Shown: positions 8,701 to 17,074, counted from the stretch's first letter. The stretch is 64,000 nucleotides of DNA from Myxococcus fulvus (GCF_900111765.1 NZ_FOIB01000001.1:1116001-1180000); one strand, 5' to 3'. Notes: generated from the letters alone by a model not told the origin. Translations and numbers: made by a program.

Positions 8701-8885
8701 TGATTCTGGGCGGGCTCATCAGCTCCACGCTGCTGGACCTGCTGGTCACGCCGGCCGTGTTCCACCGCTTCGGACGTCCCGCGCTGGAGCGCTACCTGTC
8801 GCGCAAGGCGGCGGCGCGGGCCGAGGATGACCTGACGCTCCCGGGGCCCCGGCCCGAGGGAGAGCGACTCGCGGGCTCGTATTGA
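5712..8885 (+). CDS. Heavy-metal efflux RND pump (CzcA/CusA family)
   Basis: 1057 residues, the usual length for proton-driven metal exporters of the inner membrane. The GTG start at 5712 overlaps the adaptor stop (TAGTG). The first transmembrane helix (RLFVVLAAVAVLLYGGWAV) is followed by the porter-domain entry LPVDVFPDLNRPTVTV, typical of this family. The proton-relay helix reads GGLAVAVGELVDDAIVDVEN: the paired acidic residues and final Glu-Asn are kept, and the ELVDDAIVDVEN form differs from the VDAAIVMIEN of Cu/Ag CusA. That leans towards a non-Cus subclass but does not settle the substrate. A second six-helix bundle ends near SSTLLDLLVTPAVFHRF. The gene is 36 bases from the next one. 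Confidence 0.93.
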   Translation: MLDHVILFSLRHRLFVVLAAVAVLLYGGWAVTRLPVDVFPDLNRPTVTVMTEAGGLSPEEVETLVTTPIETSMNGAPGVQRVRSSSGVGLSIVHVEFDWGTDIYLDRQLVSERLQVARERLPRDVAPHLTPVSSIMGEILLLGVQSEEGRTSPLELRSLADWVLRQRLLTIPGIAQVTVLGGGVKQFQVRVAPAKLLAFGLTFEDVERAAGLSQGNTTGGFVDKGGREYLVRNLARSASVEDLRSTVVAMRDGVPVRLSQVAEVDVGPAVKRGDGGMNGRPAVILAVQKQPGASTLALTEQVDLAVKELRSTLPADVRVETLFRQADFIQAAIGNVVEALRDGALLVVVVLFLFLVNLRTTAITLTAIPLSFVITALVMKAFGLSINTLTLGGLAVAVGELVDDAIVDVENVYRRLRENRTKEQPEPVLRVIYLASSEVRGSIVFATLIVVLVFLPLFALGGIEGRLFAPLGVAYVVSILASLLVSLTVTPALCAYLLPKGRLLEHGDGAVVRWLKARARHVLDFSLAHSSAVMMGATVLVLGAVAVVPLLGRSFLPPFNEGTATVNVLAPPGTSLEESNRFGLLAERLIASVPEVKTVGRRTGRAEQDEHAEGVHYSELDVDFKEGGRPRDVVLADLRERLSVLPGLSVSVGQPISHRLDHLLSGIRAQVAVKLFGQDLEALRGKAEEVRAVMAQVPGVVDLQVEQQTLIPQLQVRLKREEAARLGVQPGAMAEQLEKAFNGVVVGQVLEGQRTFDVLVRYEERARVDAEAFRRALVDTPSGARVPVAAVAEVVESRGPNVIHHDHLQRRVVVMANVAGRDLGSAVEEVRERVAASVVLPTGTFLSYEGQFESQQSATRLIALLSLVSLVGMFLVLYAHFRSARLVAQVMLNIPLALVGSVTAVVLTGQPLSVATLVGFVTLCGIASRNTIMLISHYLHLVEHEGAVFGREMVVRGSLERLVPVLMTALTAGLALVPLALASGAPGKEILHPVATVILGGLISSTLLDLLVTPAVFHRFGRPALERYLSRKAAARAEDDLTLPGPRPEGERLAGSY

Positions 8886-8921
8886 GGGCCTCGCGGGCCC
8901 GCATTGGGATTGAGGAGAGAG

Positions 8922-10226
8922 ATGAGACACGGATTCATGGTGGTGGTGGCGGCGGGGATGGTGGCCGCATGCAGCAAGAAGGAGTCACCGGCGCCCGCGC
9001 CCGTCGCCGCCGCGCGCTCCCACGTCGAGGAAGCGCCGCATGCGCATGCCGCGCCCCACGGTGGGCTGGTGGAGTCCACGCCCCGGGGGCACCTGGAGTT
9101 GGTGACGACGCGGGCCGGTGGTTATCGCGTGTACCTGCTCGATGCGTCGCTCGCGCCGCGTCCGGTGGACGGGGCCTCGGGCTCGGTGAAGGTCGCCAAG
9201 GGCGGCTATCCGGACGTCACGCTGACGCCCGCGGGAGACCATCTCGCGGGACAGGGACCCGAGCACGGCGATGACCACCTGGCCATGGTGGTGACGGTGG
9301 TGAAGGACGGGAAGCCGGAGGTCGCTCGCTTCGCCGCGCACCTGGAGGCGAATGGACACGGCAACGGGCTCGTGGGGACGCTGCGCGTGGCGCCGTGTCC
9401 CGCGACGCCTCCCGAGGGCCTGAGCGCCGCGGACTGCGCGAAGCAGGGCGGCGTGTACTCGCTGGTCCGCGACGGTGGCGCCACCACGCTGGTGCTCGCG
9501 GCTCCGGGGCAGGACGCGAAGGGCCTGCTGAGCACGCGCGTGGGACAGCGCGTGCACGTGAAGGGTACGGAGGCCGAGGGGCGCGTGGTGGCCGAGGCGG
9601 TGGCCTTGGAGCACGACCACACGCCCTTCCACGGTGGCGTCGTGGCGATGAGCGGCGACACGCATCTGGAGGTGCTGTCCCTGCGCTCCGGCGAGGTGCG
9701 GGTCTGGGTGACGGATGCCTTCCGGCAGCCGCTGCCGCTCGCGGGACGCAAGGGTGTGGTGGAGGTGGCGGGCGCATCCGCGCCGCTGGTGCCCGAGGCG
9801 GGTGGCGCGTACCTGCGCGGCGCGCTGCCTCCCTCGGACGTGGAGCGGGAGGTGACGGTGCGCCTGCCGATGCCCGAGGACGCGGAGTACTTCATCGGCT
9901 TCCTGCTGACGCCCACGGACGCTCCGAAGTCCGCCGCGAAGCCCGAGGCGTCGGGCGGCGACGCGGTGCAGGAGGTGACCATCACGGTGCAGGGCGGCTA
10001 TCAACCGAGCGAGGTGACGCTCAAGCAGGGCGTGCCCGCGCGGCTGCGCTTCGTGCGCAAGGACTCGGGCGGCTGCGGCGACGAGCTGCTCATCCCCGAC
10101 TTCGGCATCCAGCGCCCGCTGCCCGGCCTGACGGAGACCGTGGTGTCCTTCGTGCCAGACAAGGTCGGCACATTCGAGTTCACCTGTGGCATGCAGATGA
10201 TGAAGGGCCAGTTGGTGGTGAAGTGA
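8922..10226 (+). CDS. Lipoprotein with C-terminal cupredoxin-like copper-binding domain, in the metal-efflux operon
   Basis: 434 residues. The ATG at 8922 has GAGGAGAG upstream. A lipobox VAAC puts the lipidated cysteine at about residue 17, followed by a His-rich linker (HAHAAPHGG). Two similar blocks in the middle each begin HGG and carry beta-rich sequence (HGGLVESTPRGHLELVTTR; HGGVVAMSGDTHLEVLSL), suggesting an internal duplication. The last 85 residues form a cupredoxin fold (VTLKQGVPARLRFVRKDSGGCGDELLIP) ending in FEFTCGMQMMKGQLVV, a Cys/Met cluster like those that bind copper in related proteins. It likely binds or hands over metal at the envelope for the preceding RND pump. The downstream sigma gene overlaps the stop. 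Confidence 0.8.
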   Translation: MRHGFMVVVAAGMVAACSKKESPAPAPVAAARSHVEEAPHAHAAPHGGLVESTPRGHLELVTTRAGGYRVYLLDASLAPRPVDGASGSVKVAKGGYPDVTLTPAGDHLAGQGPEHGDDHLAMVVTVVKDGKPEVARFAAHLEANGHGNGLVGTLRVAPCPATPPEGLSAADCAKQGGVYSLVRDGGATTLVLAAPGQDAKGLLSTRVGQRVHVKGTEAEGRVVAEAVALEHDHTPFHGGVVAMSGDTHLEVLSLRSGEVRVWVTDAFRQPLPLAGRKGVVEVAGASAPLVPEAGGAYLRGALPPSDVEREVTVRLPMPEDAEYFIGFLLTPTDAPKSAAKPEASGGDAVQEVTITVQGGYQPSEVTLKQGVPARLRFVRKDSGGCGDELLIPDFGIQRPLPGLTETVVSFVPDKVGTFEFTCGMQMMKGQLVVK

Positions 10227-10798
10227 GCACCTCCGAGGACACCGAGGCGATGCGCGAGGAGGGCGACGCGGTGACGCGGGCGCTGGTGGAGAACCATCGC
10301 CAGTTCCTCGCCTTCGTGGAGCGGCGCGTGGGCAACCGCGCGACAGCGGAGGAGATTCTCCAGTCCGCCTTCGTGAAGTCACTGGAGAGCCAGCGTGTCC
10401 TCGACGACGACGGGGGCGCGGTGACGTGGTTCTACCGGCTGCTGCGCAACGCGCTGGTGGACCACTACCGCCATCAGCAGGTGGAGGGCCGTGCGCTGGC
10501 GCGCGAGGCGCTCGGAGCCGAGGAGCCCTCCGAGGACCCCGAGCTCAGGCAGGCCGTCTGCGCGTGCGTGGGCGAGCTGTTGCCCACCCTCAAGCCCGAG
10601 TACGCACAGATGGTCCGCGAGGTGGACCTGGAGGAGCGCTCCGTGCCGGACGTGGCCCGCGAGGCGGGAATCACCCCCAACAACGCGGGCGTACGCCTGC
10701 ACCGCGCGCGGCAGGCCCTCAAGAAGCAACTGGAGCGCAGCTGCGGCACCTGCGCGTCCCACGGCTGCCTGGACTGTTCGTGCAAGGCGCGCCCCTGA
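10223..10798 (+). CDS. CorE-like (ECF44-type) metal-dependent RNA polymerase sigma factor
   Basis: 191 residues from the GTG at 10223 (GTGA overlap with the previous stop); an ATG at 10250 with GAGG upstream is the alternative. Sigma region 2 is near residues 25-90 (AEEILQSAFVKSLESQ, then TWFYRLLRNALVDHYR) and region 4 near 110-165 (VPDVAREAGITPNNAGVRLHRAR). The C-terminus carries a cysteine cluster C174-x2-C177-x2-H180-x-C182-x2-C185-x-C187. Myxococcus xanthus CorE and CorE2 have such a tail, which senses copper (CorE) or cadmium/zinc (CorE2) without an anti-sigma factor. Co-transcription with an RND metal pump fits direct metal-induced transcription. Which metal is sensed here is not shown. 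Confidence 0.85.
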   Translation: MSTSEDTEAMREEGDAVTRALVENHRQFLAFVERRVGNRATAEEILQSAFVKSLESQRVLDDDGGAVTWFYRLLRNALVDHYRHQQVEGRALAREALGAEEPSEDPELRQAVCACVGELLPTLKPEYAQMVREVDLEERSVPDVAREAGITPNNAGVRLHRARQALKKQLERSCGTCASHGCLDCSCKARP

Positions 10799-10919
10799 GC
10801 AGGCGGAGGGTGGGGCGCTCGAGTCCGGCGAGAGTTGATGCAGTCGAGGCAATTGGCCTGATGACGACCCACCCGGTATCTCAACAAGCTGAGGCGGTAC
10901 ACGCTGGACGTGTTCGTTC

Positions 10920-11909
10920 TCAAAATGTCTCGAGGAAGGTCTTCAGCTCGCGCAGCACCTCGTCATGGTTGGTGAGCCAGACGTAGTGCCGCGCGTGCTC
11001 GAGCTTGATGCCCTTCCAGTTCGGCATGCTCATCGCGCTCAGCATTTCGGCGTCCCGCTGGAGCGCCCTGGCGCTCAGGGTCCTCAACTTCTCCTGCACG
11101 GGAAGGTCCATTTGGGAGAAGCCTGGGAGGTCCTCCGCCCGCCCGGACCGAGGCTGATCCACGTAGAGGAAGAGCACGGCCGCCGTCACGGCTGTGAAGT
11201 CCACCTTCGAGAAACCCTTCATCACCCGCTCCTCCGCGTGCGGCCACTTGCGGTCGCGCAGGTAGCGCCCGGTCTTCGGATCGAACTCGTTCGCCTCGTC
11301 GATCTCATGCGCGGGAAACGCTCCTCCGACGTCACGCGCGACCGCGGCGGCGAGCGCGGCGCGTGAGGCCACGTCCTCGGGAGCGGGCTCGCTCGGAGGA
11401 GGCATGGGCAGGACCGAGAGGAACTCCGCCAGCAGGTCACCGTCGGTCCTCACGTCCAGGTAGACCACCTTCTCCACGCGCTCCGGGTGATGGGTTGCCA
11501 CCCAGGTGAGCTCTGGCCCGGCGGCGGAGTGGCCCACGAATGCCGCCTTCGCGATTCCCAGCTCCTCCAGCACCCGGACGATGTCCTCGCCCAGGGTGGC
11601 GGTGTCGTAGCCCTGCTCGGGCCAGCTCGACGAGCCAAACCCCCGGCGGGTGACGGCGTAGACGTGATGGGTCGCGGTGAACTCCGGCGCGAAGGTGTCG
11701 AACACGTGGCCCGTGTTGCCCAGGCCCGACAGGAAGACGAGCGCGGGTCCCTGGCCTCCGAAGTCGAGCAGCTCGAGCTCGACCCCCTCGGCCACCTTCA
11801 CCCGCTTCACCTGATGCAACGCGCTGGAGTCGGCAGAAGCCGGGACCGGGCCGGACTTCGTCGTCACGCAGGCGAACAGCGGCAAGCAGAGGAGGAGGCG
11901 TTTTCGCAT
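10920..11909 (-). CDS. Alpha/beta-hydrolase lipoprotein
   Basis: 329 residues. A lipobox (LPLFAC) near residue 14 suggests membrane anchoring on the outer side. The fold elements are clear: oxyanion strand LVFLSGLGNTGHVFD, GFGSSSWPEQGYD loop, nucleophile elbow GHSAAGPE (Gly-x-Ser-x-Ala variant), and a C-terminal HARHYVWLTNHDEVL carrying the likely catalytic histidine. A lid of about 80 residues lies between. Substrate unknown; esterases, haloperoxidase-like enzymes and lactonases share this layout. It is convergent with the sigma gene, 120 bases away, with no sign of sharing the metal operon. Confidence 0.8.
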   Translation of the reverse strand: MRKRLLLCLPLFACVTTKSGPVPASADSSALHQVKRVKVAEGVELELLDFGGQGPALVFLSGLGNTGHVFDTFAPEFTATHHVYAVTRRGFGSSSWPEQGYDTATLGEDIVRVLEELGIAKAAFVGHSAAGPELTWVATHHPERVEKVVYLDVRTDGDLLAEFLSVLPMPPPSEPAPEDVASRAALAAAVARDVGGAFPAHEIDEANEFDPKTGRYLRDRKWPHAEERVMKGFSKVDFTAVTAAVLFLYVDQPRSGRAEDLPGFSQMDLPVQEKLRTLSARALQRDAEMLSAMSMPNWKGIKLEHARHYVWLTNHDEVLRELKTFLETF

Positions 11910-12194
11910 GGACTGAATCCACTACAGGAATGAGGAGACCACCAGGGAGGCCCATGGGTGACAGCTCGCCGCGCCCCATTTGGACGGGGCGTGGATGAGC
12001 CCCTCCGGCTTCGATGGGCGGCGAGAAAGCGCTTGCCGAAGTCCCGGGCGCGCCGTTAACTCTTCGCCAGGTGCCGAGGGGCGCCTGCCCGAAAAGACGA
12101 CGTCACCCTCGCTTCATCCGGCAGGTCCGACAGTTTCCGATGAGTTCCTTCCACGGCCCATGACACGGGTGGGGCCGCCGTTCAGGGACTTCTC

Positions 12195-13178
12195 ATGGGA
12201 ACCGTTGCAGACACCTCCGAGCCCCTCTCCCTCCAAGAGTGCAAGGTCCGCGCGTCGCTCCTGCTCAAGGCGCTCGTCGCGTCCGACACCGCGAAGGCCA
12301 CACGCGCGGCGGAGCGGTTGCGCGTGCTGCCCGGCTTCGCCAGCCTGTCCCTGGGCGAGGTGCTCGCGCGCCGTGACTCCATCCAGCGCAAGCACGCGCT
12401 CGCCGTCATCGCGAGGGAGCAGGGCCACGCCACCTGGAGCGACTTGAAGCAGGCGCTGGAGGCACGCGACGCGCCCCAGGTCGACTTCGAGCGGCTGCTC
12501 TCCCGCACCGGCGGGACGTACCTCAACCGCTGGTTCAGCTCCTACGAGGAGGCTGCCGCGTCGCTGCGTGAGCTCGGGGGCTACCTCTTCCCGTTCCGCG
12601 AGCAGTTCTTCATCTGCGAGCCCGGACTGCTGGCCCTGCTCGGGCTGGACCCGGCGGACCCGGACTGGACGCGGGCCGGACCGGACTGGCTCGCGCCTCG
12701 CGATGCCCAGGCCCACGCGCGGCTCGAACAACGCCTGCTCCAGCGCTGCCGCGAAATCCCCACCCACCCCACGAGGAAGTCGCCCATGTCGTCCCCTGAA
12801 GCCAAAGGAAGCCGGGCCCGTCGCTCGGACCTCAAGCGCGAGTACAAGGAGAACCCTCCCGAGATGGGCGTGTTCGCCGTGCGCAACCACGCCAACGGCA
12901 AGGTGCTGGTGGGCTCGGCGCTCAACGTCCCAGGCATGCTCAACCGCATCCGCTTCGAGCTGACCATGAACATGCCGCGCATCCCCGCGCTGCTCGAGGA
13001 CTGGAAGCGCTACGGCGCGGAGAAGTTCACCTTCGAGGTGCTCGACGTGCTCGAGCCGCCCAAGGAGCCCGGCGTGGACCTCAACGAGGAGCTGCGCGTG
13101 CTGGAGAACCTGTGGCTCGACCGCCTGAAGCCCTACGGCGACGCGGGCTACAACGCACCGCCCAAGCAGGCGGGGTGA
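12195..13178 (+). CDS. Two-domain protein: unknown N-terminal module fused to a GIY-YIG nuclease-like C-terminal domain
   Basis: 327 residues. The first ~190 residues contain a segment (VLARRDSIQRKHALAVIARE) seen in small proteobacterial proteins of unknown role. After a Lys/Arg linker, residues ~200-325 look like the compact GIY-YIG family: a YKENPPEMGVFAVRN start, NGKVLVGSALNVPGMLNR, then DWKRYGAEKFTFEVLD. An ATG at 12786 lies exactly at the domain boundary with ACGAGGAAG six bases upstream, so the C-terminal domain may also be made alone, or two adjacent genes may have fused in frame. The ATG at 12195 has weak upstream signals. The nuclease role is by family resemblance only. Confidence 0.65.
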   Translation: MGTVADTSEPLSLQECKVRASLLLKALVASDTAKATRAAERLRVLPGFASLSLGEVLARRDSIQRKHALAVIAREQGHATWSDLKQALEARDAPQVDFERLLSRTGGTYLNRWFSSYEEAAASLRELGGYLFPFREQFFICEPGLLALLGLDPADPDWTRAGPDWLAPRDAQAHARLEQRLLQRCREIPTHPTRKSPMSSPEAKGSRARRSDLKREYKENPPEMGVFAVRNHANGKVLVGSALNVPGMLNRIRFELTMNMPRIPALLEDWKRYGAEKFTFEVLDVLEPPKEPGVDLNEELRVLENLWLDRLKPYGDAGYNAPPKQAG

Positions 13179-13349
13179 GCCGCGGATTGAATGTCTTTGG
13201 AGGCGCAAGGAGTCTGTCCATGAATGCGAGCCGTGAATCCTTGGCGCACCCGAGGGGGCCTGCTAGGACTGCGCACGGGGAGTCTGTCTGTTCACAGCTC
13301 CCGCGTAGCTCTCGCCCTCGAGCGCGGTCCATTGCATTCAGGAGCTTCG

Positions 13350-16300
13350 ATGTCACGGCATTCATTCCGGTTCCGGGCCCCTTGGCTCCTTGGCGTCCTC
13401 TCGCTGCTGATGGTGGTGAGCGCCTGCGGAGGTGGGGGCGGTGGGCCTGGGGGCGGAGGAGATGTGGATGGAGGCCCGGACGGAGGTCTGGATGGAGGTC
13501 TGGATGGAGGCCCCGACGCGGGCCTGGATGGGGGGCCTCCGCCGACGCCGGACACGACTCCTCCCTCCACGAGCTTCTCTCCCGTGGGCGGGCTCTTCAA
13601 GGGGCCGACCACGGTGGTGCTCACCTGCGACGATGGCTCCGGTGTGGGCTGTGAGGCCACCTACTACACGCTGGATGGCAGCGCTCCGACGGCGAGCTCG
13701 CCCCGGTATACGGCGTCCTTGCGCCTCGCGACCACCGCGACGCTGCGGGTCCTCTCCGTGGACCGCGCGGGCAATGCCGAGCAGGCTCGCTCGGCGGAGT
13801 ATGTGATTGATGCGCAGCCGCCCACGGTGTCCTCGACCCCGGGTTCGGGGACCTATGGCCGCGGCCGCACCATCACGCTGAGCTGTGAGGATGGCGCCGG
13901 CTCCGGCTGTGTCGCCATCTACTACACGCTCGACGGCTCCCCACCGTCGACCTCCTCGACCCGCTACTCCTCGCCGCTGTCGCTGCCAGGGACCGGCGGG
14001 CTGCGGCTGCGCTTCATCGGCGTGGATCGGGCGGGGCATGGGTCCAACGAAGGGAATGAGTACTTCGTCGTGGACACGCAGCCCCCGGTCTCGACGGCGT
14101 CACCGCCATGGGGCTCGTACGCCGCGCCCATCGATGTCACCCTCTCATGCAGTGACTCGGGCAGCGGCTGCGCTCGAATCCACTACACGCTGGACGGGAC
14201 GACGCCGACGACGAGCTCCCCTGTCTACGAGCGCCCGCTCCGCATCGCCTCCCCCACGCGCGTGAACTTCTTCGGCGTGGATGTCGCGGGGAATGAGGGG
14301 GCTGCCTTGTCCTTGCCCTTCGTCGTCGACACCGTGCCGCCCGTCACCCAGGCAAGCCCCGAGGGGGGGACGTTCAATGACTCCCTGCTGGTGTACCTGA
14401 GCTGCACGGATGGCGATGGCTCGGGCTGTGCCGCCACCTATGTCTCGTTCGCGTCCGACGTGAACGCGCCCCTGCCCTCGTTCCATCGGGTCACCGGGTC
14501 GAGCTCGGTGGTGGCGAGCGGTGTGTTGCGCTTCTACTCGGTGGACTGGGTGGGCCATGCGGGCCCCGTGCAGATGCTGACGTTCCTCCTCGACCGGACG
14601 AAGCCGACGGCCTCCGTGGCGCCTCGGGGTGGAACCTTCTTCACTCCCCAGACGGTGACGCTGACGTGCGCGGACACGGGTGGGTCGGACTGTGCTCACA
14701 TCTACTACTCGGTGGATGGCTCCTGGCCGAGCCGCTTCTCGTCGCGTTACACGCAGCCCATCACCATCTCGAAGGACACGCTGCTGCGGTTCATCTCGGT
14801 GGATGGCGCGGACAACTCCAGCGAGTTCATGGATGAGCGGTACGTCTTCCGGTCGGACACGACGGCGCCCACCACCGTGGCCCATCCCGCGGGCGGGCTG
14901 TTCCATACCGAGCAGCCCGTGACGCTCGCCTGCGGCGATGGCGATGGCATCGGTTGTTCGAGCACCCGCTACACGCTCGACGGCAGCGAGCCCACCGAGA
15001 GCAACGGCCTCACCTACTCCGGGCCCATCTCCCTCTCCACCACGACCCGACTGCGCTTCCGCTCCGTGGATGCCCTGGGGCACTGGGAGGCACCTCGCCT
15101 GGCGGAGTACGAGTTCGACATGGACGTCCCACGCAGCCAGGTCGAGCCGTCGGGGGGTACCTTCGATGGCCCCCTCTCCGTGCGCCTCGCCTGTCAGGAC
15201 GTCGGGAGCGGGTGCGCCGAGATTCGCTACACGCTCGACGGCACGGAGCCCTCGAGCAGCTCTCCGGTCTACTCGGAGCCCCTCCTCGTGGGACAGACCA
15301 CGACCGTGCGCTTCGCGTCGGTGGACGTGGCGGGCAACGTGGAGGCCACGCGCCGGGAGACCTACAACCTGGATGCGAGCACCCTGGCCTCGGCCCAGAT
15401 TGCCTCGCTGCGGACGTCACCCCCGAGCTCCGCGCAGCCCCGGCTCATCGACGGAGCCTTCATCACCTTCGTCAAGCCGGGCGTCGGCACGACCCGGCTC
15501 GAGCCCGAGGGCTTCTTCCTCCAGGCCGAGAAGGTGGGGCCCGCCGTGTTCGTGGAGGTGCCCCTGGCGTCGCTCGTTCCCGCCCCCGTGGTGGGAGACC
15601 GGGTGCGCGTCCTGGTCACCCAGATGCGTCTGGGCTCGATGGACATCGCGACCGTCGACGTCGCGAGCTTCGCGGTGCTCGGGAGCGGGTATCCCATGAA
15701 GGCGCTGGTGCAGGAGGTGAGTGGCGTCAACCTGCCCACGAACGGCGATGCGTACGAAGCAGAGCTCGTCTCCATCCACGGAGAGCTCATCGAGGTGTTC
15801 TCCAGCGAAGGCGTGGGGACCGGCTTCTCCTCGACGCGCCTGGTGACCTCGGGGGTCCCCTCGGGCTCCGGCAGCAGCTACTCCCAACGGCTGCGGATGC
15901 CGGAGCTGGAGCTGAGCCCCGAGCTGACCCCTGGCTGCAGGGTGTCCCTCACCACGCCGTTGTGGCGGTATGGCGCCACGCACCTCACCCTCTGGACGTG
16001 GGAGCTGTTGGACTCGGTGGTGTGTCCCTTGCCTCGCGTGGTGTTCGCCCAGGCGCTGAATGACTCGCAGGTCCAGGTGCGCTTCGACCGGCGCATCGAC
16101 GGGAGCAGCCTGGACGGCGCCGGCGGCCAGTTCTCCATCCCGGGCCTCGTCGTCACCGGCGCGACGCTCCATGGCCCGACCGAGGTCCGGCTCCAGACGT
16201 CGACCCAGGTGGCTCGCGAGCCCTACACGGTGACGGTCTCCAGCACGTTGACGGACCGGCTGGGGGCGCCCGTGCAGTCGCCGTCCCATGCCTACGCCTT

Positions 16301-16964
16301 CCGGGGCTATGCCACGCCCGCGCGGCTGCGCATCTCGGAGATAGACCCCAGCAGGTTGTTTGGCGCGGCGGGGCGCGTGGAGCTGGAGGTCCTGCAGGCG
16401 GGCCCCATGACGAACCTCGCGTTGTGGATGGGCCATGTGCCGGCCGCCGTGGCCACGCTCCCCGATGTGGACGTGGCGGTGGGGGACATCGTCGTCGTGC
16501 ACCTCTCGGAGAACGGGCTGTATTCCACCCACCTGCCGCGCTCCGAGGTGAGCCGCAAGGACGAGCTGCCCGCCAGCTCCTATGCGCTCGCCCATGACGC
16601 CGCGTGGGATGTGCGGGGCTCGACCGCGTTCACGGTGGATGACGAGATGGTGCTGCGGCTGACGGACTCGTTCGGGAACCTCCAGGACGGACTCATCCTC
16701 CACTCCAATGGCTACAACCGGCCGGGCTTCGAGGCCGAAGCCCATGCGCTCCAGGACGAGCAGGGCTGGCTGCCCGCCTCGTGCGGCGGGGCGCGGTGTA
16801 CCTCCGCGTCCACGCCCAGGCTCAGGGACATCAGCGCCGACATCGGGCCGCTCTTCACCACCGGAGGCGCGACGCAGTCCCTGACCCGGGTCCGCGTGGA
16901 GGACAGCGACTCCTCGGTGGACTGGGCCCTGCGAACCAAGGGCGTGGGGCTCCCCAACCTCTAG
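13350..16964 (+). CDS. Large secreted lipoprotein with seven chitobiase C-terminal-like (CHB_HEX_C-type) repeats
   Basis: 1204 residues from the ATG at 13350, which has AGGAG five bases upstream. A signal ending VVSACGGGGGG places a lipidated Cys near residue 25. Then comes a Gly/Asp-rich linker of repeated GGLDGG units, and seven repeats of about 85 residues, each with a GG-x-F entry, a Cys-rich CxDxGSGC turn, YYTLDGSxP and a VDxAGN end; the fourth is degenerate. The C-terminal third is beta-rich and ends with ISEIDPS..., which hints at a lamin-tail-like or Ig-like fold. Such repeats are usually extracellular spacer or carbohydrate-facing modules. No catalytic site is seen, so surface binding or adhesion is the most I can suggest. 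Confidence 0.75.
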   Translation: MSRHSFRFRAPWLLGVLSLLMVVSACGGGGGGPGGGGDVDGGPDGGLDGGLDGGPDAGLDGGPPPTPDTTPPSTSFSPVGGLFKGPTTVVLTCDDGSGVGCEATYYTLDGSAPTASSPRYTASLRLATTATLRVLSVDRAGNAEQARSAEYVIDAQPPTVSSTPGSGTYGRGRTITLSCEDGAGSGCVAIYYTLDGSPPSTSSTRYSSPLSLPGTGGLRLRFIGVDRAGHGSNEGNEYFVVDTQPPVSTASPPWGSYAAPIDVTLSCSDSGSGCARIHYTLDGTTPTTSSPVYERPLRIASPTRVNFFGVDVAGNEGAALSLPFVVDTVPPVTQASPEGGTFNDSLLVYLSCTDGDGSGCAATYVSFASDVNAPLPSFHRVTGSSSVVASGVLRFYSVDWVGHAGPVQMLTFLLDRTKPTASVAPRGGTFFTPQTVTLTCADTGGSDCAHIYYSVDGSWPSRFSSRYTQPITISKDTLLRFISVDGADNSSEFMDERYVFRSDTTAPTTVAHPAGGLFHTEQPVTLACGDGDGIGCSSTRYTLDGSEPTESNGLTYSGPISLSTTTRLRFRSVDALGHWEAPRLAEYEFDMDVPRSQVEPSGGTFDGPLSVRLACQDVGSGCAEIRYTLDGTEPSSSSPVYSEPLLVGQTTTVRFASVDVAGNVEATRRETYNLDASTLASAQIASLRTSPPSSAQPRLIDGAFITFVKPGVGTTRLEPEGFFLQAEKVGPAVFVEVPLASLVPAPVVGDRVRVLVTQMRLGSMDIATVDVASFAVLGSGYPMKALVQEVSGVNLPTNGDAYEAELVSIHGELIEVFSSEGVGTGFSSTRLVTSGVPSGSGSSYSQRLRMPELELSPELTPGCRVSLTTPLWRYGATHLTLWTWELLDSVVCPLPRVVFAQALNDSQVQVRFDRRIDGSSLDGAGGQFSIPGLVVTGATLHGPTEVRLQTSTQVAREPYTVTVSSTLTDRLGAPVQSPSHAYAFRGYATPARLRISEIDPSRLFGAAGRVELEVLQAGPMTNLALWMGHVPAAVATLPDVDVAVGDIVVVHLSENGLYSTHLPRSEVSRKDELPASSYALAHDAAWDVRGSTAFTVDDEMVLRLTDSFGNLQDGLILHSNGYNRPGFEAEAHALQDEQGWLPASCGGARCTSASTPRLRDISADIGPLFTTGGATQSLTRVRVEDSDSSVDWALRTKGVGLPNL

Positions 16965-16987
16965 GTGCGCCTGCTCGCCCGGCGGCA

Positions 16988-17023
16988 GTCATCTGCCTGG
17001 ACCGCGATGTTCAGGGAGATGAC
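16988..17023 (+). promoter_or_regulatory. Imperfect inverted repeat upstream of the copper ATPase gene, possible operator
   Basis: Arms at 16988-17001 (GTCATCTGCCTGGA) and 17010-17023 (TTCAGGGAGATGAC) match at 12 of 14 positions around an 8-base spacer. It is about 50 bases before the ATPase start. The outer GTCATCT/AGATGAC halves are perfect. It is not the same sequence as the palindrome shared by the two other metal operons. An activator or repressor site for copA is inferred; no regulator gene lies next to it. Confidence 0.4.
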
Positions 17024-17074
17024 CTGTAAGAGTCCGCCGGGTGTCTCGTTGGCCCGGGGGAAAGGAGACGCACC

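Noticed and set aside
6165..8930. A very long leftward reading frame opposite the first RND pump
   Set aside because: It is the mirror of the pump gene in GC-rich DNA; its product is a His/Arg-rich string without domains, while the rightward frame has clear RND motifs.
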